In this document: piece by piece, positions 6,393-11,574 of the stretch
Numbering within the stretch: position 1 is the stretch's first letter
Layout: the number at the start of each line of letters is the position of its first letter
Source of the DNA: an uncultured Clostridia bacterium
GTDB lineage: Bacteria > Bacillota > Clostridia > Christensenellales > Borkfalkiaceae
Reading direction: 5' to 3'
Assembly (NCBI GenBank): GCA_947629605.1
Contig: CANREK010000023.1
Location: 1 to 11,574, forward strand
DNA length: 11,574 nt
Notes under the pieces: generated by a model
Seen by the model: only the letters and a program-made list of their open reading frames with translations
Databases searched by the model: none
What the model was told of the DNA's origin: nothing
Position numbers and translations under genes: made by a program

Positions 6393-6766
6393 CATGCCGC
6401 CCGCGTCATTCTGCCCCGCCCGCACGTTCTTTATGGCGTCGAAGGGCGGCACGAGCGCCCTAAGGCGCGAAGTAGCGGCGGTGGCCGTACGAAGTCCGAT
6501 TACTCGACCCGAAGAATCTCGCGGGGAGGTCACGGACCATTCTAATCACGTTATCCTGAGCGAAGTCGAAGGATCCGCCTTATTTGCTGCGGTGATGGTT
6601 CGACTACGCTCACCATGACGCTATTTGGAACGTTTCCGTAGAATGTGCGGCGAGATGCTTCGGACTTACTCTCGTAGACTGCGTTCCCGTGTTTCTGCTC
6701 AGCATGACGCCGCTCACAAGAGTAGTGACCCACCCCCTTGATCCCCCCTCCCGCGGAGGGGGCAAA
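6393..6766. repeat. Mosaic hairpin repeat, copy B (between the GH51 gene and glnN)
   Basis: Same modules as copy A, overall in the opposite orientation. Module 4: ATTCT 6408-6412 with AGAAT 6513-6517, closed by CGCG arms. Module 2: ATCCT 6553-6557 with AGGAT 6570-6574. Module 3: ATGGT 6595-6599 with ACCAT 6612-6616. Module 1: GTGCGGCG 6645-6652 and ATGCT 6655-6659 with AGCAT 6701-6705. The G-rich module follows at 6726-6765. Relative to modules 1 and 4 the module 2/3 block is turned round compared with copy A. Bases 6411-6455 are identical to 10080-10124 in copy C. No gene is visible in this stretch. Confidence 0.85.
6729..6752 (-). other. Potential G-quadruplex in repeat B
   Basis: On the minus strand, G-runs of 3, 6, 5 and 3 with loops of 1, 5 and 1 bases. 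This strand is the sense strand downstream of the GH51 gene, so the motif could be present in its 3' untranslated RNA. It competes with a hairpin formed with the neighbouring C-run (6757-6762 on the plus strand reads as its partner). Confidence 0.45.
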
Positions 6767-6793
6767 GAAGGGCGCGAATGAACGCGCGGGTTT

Positions 6794-9190
6794 TTATTTT
6801 GTATGCACTCTGAGGCATGTGACGGAATATGCCGTCAGGGAGACGCCGATCTTGTTTTCTTCGACCCCATATGCGGTCGTACGGGGCAGGATGAACGATT
6901 CGTCGAGCGTGTTGATGTCCGTCGGTTCGCCGAAGAGCCTCGTGATGTCCACGACGCCCGAGAGCTGTTTCCCCGCAAGGTCAATGTTGAGCTTCACCGT
7001 GCCCTCGCCCGTGTTGACGACCTTGATGAGGATGTCCCCCGTCTCCCCGTCCACGCTCGTGACAAAGGCGAGCCTGTCGATGTCGTAGCTCTTGCTGCCC
7101 GACGCGAGGGAATATGTCGACGCCACGCCGTCGCGGAAGGCAAGCGTCGATTCGAGCTTCTGCGTGCCCGCGTTCTGCATAAAGAGTTGCTGCACATAGT
7201 AGTTGGCGGTTTTGACGAGTTGGGTGTTGGTAAAGAGCATCATGTCGACGCCCCAATGACGGTATGTCGCGTCGAAGGGGGCGAACATGGGCGCATAGGC
7301 CGCGAGTTTGACGATGTCGCCGTTGCGCTCGAATCCCGTCATCGCCGCCGCCTCCGAGAGCGCCGAGAACCAATTGTTTATTTGATAGAGCCTGTCAAAG
7401 TTCCCCGATTCCTTAAAGTTGTTGTTCGCCGAATATTCGCCGACAAAGACTTCATATCTGTCGTTCCCCTCGCGGGTGTAGTTGTCGTACATCTTGGTGT
7501 GGAGAAGGAAATCGACGGGGCTGTTGTAGTAGTGCTGGTCGTGGATGCCGTATTCGGACAGAGAGGTGATCTTGCCCTTGTTGCGGTAGGCGATGGCGGC
7601 GTCCTTGGCAACGCCCGACGTGCGAGCCTTCCCCGTCGTAAAGTCGATGGAGCCCTCGCAGTGGATGAGCTGTTGATGGTTGCCGACGATGAGTTGAATG
7701 CCGTACTGCTTGCAGGTTGCCATGAAGTCCTCATCTTCGAGGAATTTTTCGTAGTAGCTCTCGAAGTAGTCGGACTGCGGCGTGCCCGCATCCCACTGCT
7801 CGTTGCCGATGCCGATGTAGTTCATGGCAAAGGGCTCGCTGTGCCCCATCTGCGCACGGATCTTCCCCCATGTCGTCGTCTCGTCGCCCTTGGCGAACTC
7901 GATGAGATCGGCGGCATCGCGGATGTAGTCCTCTACCCCCTTGTCGTGTCTGCCCGCAAGGGGCGCCCCGGGATAGGCCTGTCCCTGACAGCTCAACCCG
8001 CAGGAGACGACGGGGAGCGCCGATGCGCCGAGCGATTCGCAGAGGAGAAAATACTCATAGAACCCGATGCCGTAATCCATGAGATAGTACTCGCTGCCGT
8101 TGTTCTCCCAGAGGTTGACATTGGGCCGCCGCGTGACGGCTTCGCCATAGGTCGTGATCTCCTCAAAACCGTTTCCATTGCCCCGATTGACCTTGTAGGA
8201 GAGGGCGGGAACGACGTCGTCCCCCGCTTTGTCGCCGCTTGCGACGGCGCCGATGGAGTTCTTCCAATCGTAGGTCTGGTTGATGTTTTCGCCCTCGGTG
8301 ATGCAACCGCCCGGGAAGCGGATGAACTTGGGAGAGAGCTCCTTCACCGCATCATAGATGTAATTTTTGATGCCGACGGTCGAATCGGTCGTCTCAAAGG
8401 AGACGCCGTCGATGCCCACCGTCCCCGCGGTGGAGAAGGTAAGTTTGAGTTTGAGATCTTTGTCGGCCGTCCCGCTCGCCGTGACGGTGCGGATGTACTT
8501 CGTCCAAGTGTTCGAGGGGTCGAGCTCGATGATCTCACTGCAATAGTCCGTTGCGCCGTCGGTGACAGTCACCGTGACATTCTTGACGGAATCGGTCTTA
8601 AAGAAGGCGGAGAAGGTGTATTCCGTCCCCTTCTCCACCGCCATGGGCGCGGGCACGGAGCCGCTGTTGAGAAGGGCGCCGCCCGCCTCGGCCGTGACGA
8701 GCGCGTAGCCCGCGGCGGGGCCGGTGTTCTTGCGGTCGTTGAACGCATCCCCGAGGAGCGCACCGCTCTTGGAGATAGTCAGCGTCGCGTTTTCGGTCGT
8801 CCAGCCGTATTTGTCGTCATGTTTCGCCCCCGTTGCCGTCTCGAAGCCGCCGTTTACGACCATGTTGTCGTCGAGCGCCTGCGAGGCGTAGTTGATGTCC
8901 TCGAGAAAGACGCCGAAGAGCTCGTCCGAGATGTCCGCATTCTTTGCGGGAACGTTGCCGACGGTGATCGTGGCATCCGCAACATCATAGGCGGGCGACG
9001 ATTTGTCGGGTTTGGCCGTCCCATCATCCTTGTCGGGCTCGGGTGTCGTCCCGTCGCCCGTGTCGGGCGCGGGCACCGTACTGCCGTTGTCGTTGTCGGG
9101 ATCGGTGCCGCCCTTTTCGCCGCATGCCGCGCCGAAGAGAAGCGCCGTGCTCAAAATTCCCGCAATGAGCACACTCAATAATTTACGCAT
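6794..9190 (-). CDS. GH51-type alpha-L-arabinofuranosidase, lipoprotein with carbohydrate-binding domain
   Basis: Surface enzyme expected to release terminal L-arabinofuranose from arabinan or arabinoxylan. 798 residues. Residues 1-23 form a lipoprotein signal: KL, a hydrophobic core, then FGAAC with the lipidated cysteine at 23. A low-complexity linker rich in Asp, Thr, Pro and Gly follows (24-66). A beta-rich region at about 105-265 (MVVNGGFE...YGWT...GVSFE) resembles CBM4/9 modules. The catalytic barrel holds RFPGG (291-295), the acid/base glutamate E464 in GIGNEQWD, GIHDQHYY (548-555) and the likely nucleophile E585 in FVGEYSANN. From about 670 a C-terminal beta domain typical of GH51 follows. 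Start at 9188-9190, with AAGGGGGA as ribosome binding site and a strong promoter upstream. It stands alone: no sugar transporter, AraR-like regulator or other glycosidase is near. GH51 assignment is by motif; the acid/base and nucleophile are inferred. Confidence 0.9.
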   Translation of the reverse strand: MRKLLSVLIAGILSTALLFGAACGEKGGTDPDNDNGSTVPAPDTGDGTTPEPDKDDGTAKPDKSSPAYDVADATITVGNVPAKNADISDELFGVFLEDINYASQALDDNMVVNGGFETATGAKHDDKYGWTTENATLTISKSGALLGDAFNDRKNTGPAAGYALVTAEAGGALLNSGSVPAPMAVEKGTEYTFSAFFKTDSVKNVTVTVTDGATDYCSEIIELDPSNTWTKYIRTVTASGTADKDLKLKLTFSTAGTVGIDGVSFETTDSTVGIKNYIYDAVKELSPKFIRFPGGCITEGENINQTYDWKNSIGAVASGDKAGDDVVPALSYKVNRGNGNGFEEITTYGEAVTRRPNVNLWENNGSEYYLMDYGIGFYEYFLLCESLGASALPVVSCGLSCQGQAYPGAPLAGRHDKGVEDYIRDAADLIEFAKGDETTTWGKIRAQMGHSEPFAMNYIGIGNEQWDAGTPQSDYFESYYEKFLEDEDFMATCKQYGIQLIVGNHQQLIHCEGSIDFTTGKARTSGVAKDAAIAYRNKGKITSLSEYGIHDQHYYNSPVDFLLHTKMYDNYTREGNDRYEVFVGEYSANNNFKESGNFDRLYQINNWFSALSEAAAMTGFERNGDIVKLAAYAPMFAPFDATYRHWGVDMMLFTNTQLVKTANYYVQQLFMQNAGTQKLESTLAFRDGVASTYSLASGSKSYDIDRLAFVTSVDGETGDILIKVVNTGEGTVKLNIDLAGKQLSGVVDITRLFGEPTDINTLDESFILPRTTAYGVEENKIGVSLTAYSVTCLRVHTK

Positions 9191-9212
9191 AAAAAGTCCC
9201 CCTTTGCCACGT

Positions 9213-9242
9213 AGTATAGCACGGGGGAGACGTTTGTGTCAA
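9213..9242 (-). promoter_or_regulatory. Promoter of the GH51 gene
   Basis: Consensus TTGACA at 9237-9242 and TATACT at 9213-9218, 18 bases apart, 23 bases before the start codon, with the ribosome binding site in the short leader. It starts 13 bases after the sigK stop, so the two genes are probably transcribed separately. I saw no catabolite-response-like palindrome. Confidence 0.8.
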
Positions 9243-9254
9243 GTATGCATTTTT

Positions 9255-9956
9255 TCATTCATTCAAAAAATCTTCCCGCCGAAGGCCGAGGCGGAGCTTT
9301 TCGAGCGCCCTTTTTTCGATCCTCGACACATAGGAGCGGGAGATCCTGAGCTTTGCGGCGACTTCCCGCTGGGCGAGGGGCGCATCCCCCGTCAGGGCAT
9401 AGCGCATGCAGACGATCTCGAACTCGCGGTCGTTCAGAATGGTGCGGATGGCCGAGAGGAACTTCTCTTGCATGATCCTCTGCTCCACACTGCCGAACAC
9501 TTTGTCCTCTTTTTCGTAGAGGAGATCCATGAGCGTGAGTTCGTTGCCGTCCTTGTCGGTGCCGACGGGGTCGGAGAGGGACATGTTCCCCCTGTGCTTC
9601 TTGCCCGCACGGATGAGCATGAGGATCTCGTTCTCGATACATCGCGCCGTGTACGTCGCAAGCCTTGTGCCGTGCCCTTCCTCATAGGTATTGATGGCCT
9701 TGATGAGCCCGAGGGAACCGACGGAGAGCATGTCGTCCGTCTCCGCCGCCCCCGTGTATTTTTTGACAATATGGGCGACGAGGCGCATATTGTGCTTTAT
9801 GAGCATCTCTTTGGCTTGCGGATCCCCCTTGCGGGCGAGCGCAAGATATTTTTCCTCCTCTTCCTTGGAGAGAGGCTTGGGATAGGAACTTCCGTCCGAT
9901 ACGGAGCCCGTAAAAAAGAAGATCCGCCCTAAAATGGCGTAAAACAGTTCGAGCAT
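9255..9956 (-). CDS. sigK: Sporulation sigma factor SigK precursor (pro-sigma-K)
   Basis: Sigma-70 family factor that directs late mother-cell transcription in spore formers. 233 residues, the normal size. The first 18 or so residues (MLELFYAILGRIFFFTGS) are hydrophobic, as in the membrane-bound SigK pro-sequence removed by SpoIVFB; alignment by eye puts cleavage near S18/V19 (inferred). Then YPKPLSKEEEEKYL, region 2 at about 45-115 with NMRLVAHIVKKY and LATYTARCIENEILM, TDKDGNELTLMDLL (133-146), and a region 4 helix-turn-helix at about 193-222, AQREVAAKLRISRSYVSRIE. AHIVKKY and the TDKDGN stretch favour SigK over SigE. The gene is unbroken, with no skin-type element. Start at 9954-9956 with ribosome binding site AAAGAGGTG (9961-9969). 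It is a single gene between the mosaic repeat C and the GH51 gene. Confidence 0.93.
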   Translation of the reverse strand: MLELFYAILGRIFFFTGSVSDGSSYPKPLSKEEEEKYLALARKGDPQAKEMLIKHNMRLVAHIVKKYTGAAETDDMLSVGSLGLIKAINTYEEGHGTRLATYTARCIENEILMLIRAGKKHRGNMSLSDPVGTDKDGNELTLMDLLYEKEDKVFGSVEQRIMQEKFLSAIRTILNDREFEIVCMRYALTGDAPLAQREVAAKLRISRSYVSRIEKRALEKLRLGLRREDFLNE

Positions 9957-9971
9957 AATGCACCTCTTTCC

Positions 9972-9979
9972 ATTCTATG
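9972..9979 (-). promoter_or_regulatory. Possible sporulation-type -10 element before sigK
   Basis: CATAGAAT, ten or so bases before the ribosome binding site. It fits the -10 of promoters read by SigE or SigK (CATA followed by AT-rich bases ending in T). A dinucleotide AC lies 17 bases upstream, as in SigK promoters, but that is a very weak match. No TTGACA is seen. Sporulation control is therefore suggested, not shown. Confidence 0.45.
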
Positions 9980-10024
9980 AAAAGAGGGATTTGTCCGTTG
10001 CCTGTCCCACCCTTTTGCGATTGC

Positions 10025-10531
10025 CCGCCGCGCTCATGCGAGGGGGCACATGCGCACGGTGTGCCGCCCCGCGCTCATCCTGCCCCGCCCGCACGTTCTT
10101 TATGGCGTCGAAGGGCGGCACGAGGAGCGCAGCGGGTGTGTGCGGCGTCATGCTGAGCAGTAGAGTAAGAACGCAGTCTATGGAGAATGTCCGAAGCATC
10201 TCGCCGCACATTTCTACGGCACCGTTCCCAATCGCGTCATCCTGAGCCGACGCGCCCTTGCGTCGTGTCGAAGGATCCGCCTTATTTGCTGCGGTGATGG
10301 TTCGGCTACGCTCACCATGACGTAATCGGAATGGTCCGTATTCGCCCCGCGAGATTCTAACTTCGCGCCAAGAGCGGCGCTCGTGCCGTGCTTAGATGTG
10401 AATAGAACGCGCACGGGGCGGGTCAAGTCATCGGACTTCGTACAACCCGCCGCCGCTACTTCGCGCCTTTGGGCGCTCGTGCCGCCCTTAGATAGAAATA
10501 GAACGCGGGCGGGGCAGAATGACGCGGGGCG
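10025..10531. repeat. Mosaic hairpin repeat, copy C (between sigK and tRNA-Ala)
   Basis: The longest copy. It opens with a module 4 fragment whose 10080-10124 is identical to copy B, then module 1 (GTGCGGCG 10140-10147, ATGCT 10150-10154, AGCAT 10195-10199, CGCCGCAC 10202-10209), module 2 (ATCCT 10239-10243, AGGAT 10272-10276, with a self-paired CGACGC/GCGTCG tip), module 3 (ATGGT 10297-10301, ACCAT 10314-10318) and module 4 (GCCCCGCG 10344-10351, ATTCT 10354-10358, AGAAT 10516-10520, CGCGGGGC 10523-10530). Module 4 has an enlarged interior with a second version of its inner hairpin. Module order matches copy A but the spacer between modules 2 and 3 is inverted. Open frames here lack ribosome binding sites. 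Confidence 0.85.
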
Positions 10532-10600
10532 ATGTGGCCGCTTCCGTATCACAATAACCCCCGCCACAATTTTTAATTTTTCATTTTTAATTTTGAATTA

Positions 10601-10713
10601 AACAGGGGCTCCCAAAAAATATTGCAAAGCAATATTTTTTGGGAAAAGGAGCGGCAAGCGGCAAAAGGAAAGTGCCCGCCGAAGGGCGGGCACTTCAAAA
10701 CGCCGCTTTGTGT
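10601..10713. repeat. Composite hairpin unit 1 of a tandem pair
   Basis: Starts with AACAGGGGCTCCC like unit 2. First hairpin: perfect 15-base arms (10611-10625 and 10629-10643) with loop AAA. Second hairpin: perfect 11-base arms AAGTGCCCGCC (10670-10680) and its complement (10685-10695). Between them AAAAGGAGC is shared with unit 2. Read on the minus strand, the second hairpin is followed by TTTCC and CTTTT. It may be a decayed terminator array or a small mobile hairpin element. An AT-rich stretch (10568-10600) of no visible function precedes it. Confidence 0.75.
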
Positions 10714-10805
10714 AACAGGGGCTCCCAAAAAAAGACGAAGTATTTTTTGGGGAAAAGGAGCAACCGACGTAAAAAGTCTGCCCTTGCCGAACGGCAAGGG
10801 CAGAC
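10714..10805. repeat. Composite hairpin unit 2 of a tandem pair
   Basis: Same frame as unit 1: AACAGGGGCTCCC, first hairpin with nine-base arms CCCAAAAAA (10724-10732) and TTTTTTGGG (10743-10751), then AAAAGGAGC, then a second hairpin with perfect 13-base arms (10776-10788 and 10793-10805). The second hairpin's stem sequence differs completely from unit 1 while its place is kept, so the unit is defined by its frame and structure. Confidence 0.75.
10771..10805 (-). terminator. Second terminator downstream of tRNA-Ala(CGC)
   Basis: On the minus strand the 13-base-arm hairpin (10776-10805, loop GTTC) is followed by TTTTT (10771-10775). It is a strong intrinsic terminator and doubles as the second hairpin of composite unit 2. 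Confidence 0.75.
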
Positions 10806-10828
10806 AAAAGGCGTCGCGTTGCGACGCC
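10805..10828 (-). terminator. Terminator directly after tRNA-Ala(CGC)
   Basis: GGCGTCGC (10821-10828 on the opposite strand) and GCGACGCC arms of eight bases with a three-base loop, then TTTTG. It begins two bases after the encoded CCA end of the tRNA. Confidence 0.75.
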
Positions 10829-10829
10829 G

Positions 10830-10905
10830 TGGTGGAGATAACGAGATTCGAACTCGTGGCCTCTACGTTGCGAACGTAGCGCTCTACCAACTGAGCCATA
10901 TCCCC
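10830..10905 (-). tRNA. tRNA-Ala (anticodon CGC)
   Basis: 76 bases including an encoded CCA end. Acceptor GGGGATA pairs with TATCTCC, giving the G3-U70 pair that marks alanine tRNAs. The D arm begins GCTCAGTTGGTAGAGC. The anticodon arm is CTACG / TTCGCAA / CGTAG, so the anticodon is CGC and reads GCG. The T arm ACGAG / TTCGAAT / CTCGT is fully paired. Promoter at 10918-10947; terminators follow. Confidence 0.97.
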
Positions 10906-10917
10906 GACTGTGTCTTG

Positions 10918-10947
10918 ATTATATACCATTCCCCATCAAAAAGGCAA
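10918..10947 (-). promoter_or_regulatory. Promoter of tRNA-Ala(CGC)
   Basis: TATAAT at 10918-10923 and TTGCCT at 10942-10947 with an 18-base spacer; the tRNA 5' end is 12 bases after the -10. Confidence 0.7.
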
Positions 10948-10982
10948 GCGTTTTTGACGGACTTTTGCAAAGTTTTTTGTTC

Positions 10983-11228
10983 TCAGACGGGGAATTCCGT
11001 CTCGACATCCCAATCATACCCGTATTCCTTTGCCCTCTCCCATTCCATGAGACGCTCCATCACTTCCACAAGGGCACACTTCCGTCCATGGAGTTCCGCC
11101 GAAAGTCCCCTCTCATTCTCCACTGCGTTGAGTTCGATCAGATTTTCCGTGATATAATCCATCACCGCGAGAAGGCGTTGTTCCGCATCGTCGGGACGTC
11201 TTTGCAAATTCTCCGACTCTTTCTCCAT
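10983..11228 (-). CDS. Small acidic helical protein of unknown function
   Basis: 81 residues; I do not recognise the family. It is rich in Glu, Leu, Ala and Arg and is probably almost all helix: about 12-36 and 43-67 form two amphipathic helices separated by GLSAELHG, followed by the aromatic acidic tail YGYDWDVETEFPV. It has one cysteine (51), no signal peptide and no membrane segment. The ATG at 11226-11228 was chosen because AAAGGGGAA lies seven or so bases upstream; a longer reading to 11321 has no ribosome binding site and would run through the -10. TATACT at 11250-11255 is a likely -10, with no clear -35. No terminator is evident before the tRNA-Ala promoter. Confidence 0.7.
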   Translation of the reverse strand: MEKESENLQRRPDDAEQRLLAVMDYITENLIELNAVENERGLSAELHGRKCALVEVMERLMEWERAKEYGYDWDVETEFPV

Positions 11229-11249
11229 CGTAATTCCCCTTTCGCTAAG

Positions 11250-11255
11250 AGTATA
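11250..11255 (-). promoter_or_regulatory. -10 element before the small helical protein gene
   Basis: TATACT, 21 bases before the start codon with the ribosome binding site in between. The hexamers at 17-18 bases upstream (AGACCT, GAGACC) do not resemble TTGACA, so the promoter is only half supported. Confidence 0.45.
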
Positions 11256-11346
11256 ACACAATTTGCCCTGAAAGGTCTCTGTTTTTCTGAAAATTTTTTC
11301 AAAAAATTTATCCGAAACCAAATTTGAGATTATGCTCGAAAAATGA

Positions 11347-11375
11347 TTGACAAGACGACAAAAAGAAAGTACAAT
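11347..11375 (+). promoter_or_regulatory. Promoter of the tRNA-Val/tRNA-Ala transcript
   Basis: TTGACA at 11347-11352 and TACAAT at 11370-11375 with a 17-base spacer. The tRNA-Val 5' end is 11 bases after the -10. Confidence 0.88.
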
Positions 11376-11386
11376 AAAGAAGCAAA

Positions 11387-11463
11387 GGGGGCATAGCTCA
11401 GTTGGTTAGAGCGCACGCTTCACATGCGTGAGGTCACAGGTTCAAGTCCTGTTGTCCCCACCA
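11387..11463 (+). tRNA. tRNA-Val (anticodon CAC)
   Basis: 77 bases with encoded CCA. Acceptor GGGGGCA pairs with TGTCCCC (one G-U). The anticodon arm is CACGC / TTCACAT / GCGTG, anticodon CAC reading GTG. The T arm ACAGG / TTCAAGT / CCTGT is fully paired. A 44-base spacer to the next tRNA holds two hairpins (about 11469-11481 and 11482-11503, arms of five and eight bases) without a T-run, fitting RNA processing within one transcript. Confidence 0.97.
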
Positions 11464-11507
11464 GCTTGCGCCAATGGCGCGGAGACTTCCTCTTAGAAGT
11501 CTCAAAC

Positions 11508-11574
11508 GGGGGTATAGCTCAGTTGGTAGAGCGCTTGAATGGCATTCAAGAGGTCACGTGTTCGACTCACGCTA
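11508..11574 (+). tRNA. tRNA-Ala (anticodon GGC), 3' end cut by window edge
   Basis: 67 bases are visible. It begins GGGGGTATAGCTC. The anticodon arm is CTTGA / ATGGCAT / TCAAG, anticodon GGC reading GCC. The T arm ACGTG / TTCGACT / CACGC has an A-C mismatch at the outer pair (49-65). The 3' acceptor strand, and so the G3-U70 test, lies outside. No promoter is seen in the 44 bases before it, so it is probably co-transcribed with tRNA-Val. Confidence 0.92.

Noticed and set aside
6776..6799. Plus-strand terminator-like hairpin (GCGCG/CGCGC then T-run) at the GH51 gene end
   Set aside because: It faces the wrong way for the GH51 gene, and no plus-strand gene ends there; on the minus strand it lacks a U-run.
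6803..9181. 792-codon open frame on the plus strand opposite the GH51 gene
   Set aside because: Shadow of a gene with full catalytic motifs, promoter and ribosome binding site; the antisense product is Val/Arg/Asp/Gly-rich with no domain.
10025..10531. CRISPR array or clustered spacers
   Set aside because: The repeats are few, unequal, palindromic mosaics without regular spacers, and no cas genes are present.
10573..10929. Open frames across 10573-11157 on both strands
   Set aside because: They run through the hairpin array and the tRNA-Ala gene, so they cannot be real proteins.
1..11574. Defence system, prophage, insertion sequence or toxin-antitoxin
   Set aside because: No transposase, integrase, nuclease, helicase or toxin-like protein was found; the small unknown protein at 10983-11228 has no partner gene to suggest such a role.

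Overview
The window looks like a piece of a moderately GC-rich (roughly mid-50s % by eye) Bacillota chromosome, most likely Clostridia. Evidence: a sporulation sigma factor of the SigK type, a T-box leader reading isoleucine, an IleS of the eukaryote-like (type 2) class, a type III glutamine synthetase, AGGAGG-like ribosome binding sites and TTGACA/TATAAT promoters. An uncultured gut lineage would fit the secreted arabinofuranosidase, but that is inference. All protein genes lie on the minus strand; only two tRNA genes at the right edge are on the plus strand.

Layout, left to right. 1-2224: ileS, cut by the window edge (its C-terminus lies outside). 2279-2699: mosaic intergenic repeat A. 2726-2992: a complete isoleucine T-box leader with promoter, Stem I, AUC specifier, antiterminator and competing terminator; it reads towards ileS but is now separated from it by repeat A. 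3011-3706: six-helix Pr6Pr-type membrane protein. 3909-4133: stand-alone HMA metal-binding protein. 4234-6309: type III glutamine synthetase with a terminator-like hairpin immediately before its start. 6393-6766: mosaic repeat B. 6794-9190: GH51-type arabinofuranosidase lipoprotein. 9255-9956: sigK. 10025-10531: mosaic repeat C. 10601-10828: two tandem composite hairpin units. 10830-10905: tRNA-Ala(CGC), minus. 10983-11228: small unrecognised protein. 11387-11463 and 11508-11574: tRNA-Val(CAC) and a cut tRNA-Ala(GGC), plus strand, apparently one transcript.

The genes are mostly single transcription units with their own promoter rather than a pathway operon. Shared themes are translation (ileS with its T-box, three tRNAs) and nitrogen assimilation (glutamine synthetase), with sporulation and arabinan use as separate functions. 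I found no defence system, CRISPR array, transposase or phage gene. The most unusual content is non-coding: three related mosaic repeats built of hairpins whose stem dinucleotides change in a compensatory way, one of them inserted between a working-looking T-box and its target gene, and the tandem hairpin array beside tRNA-Ala.
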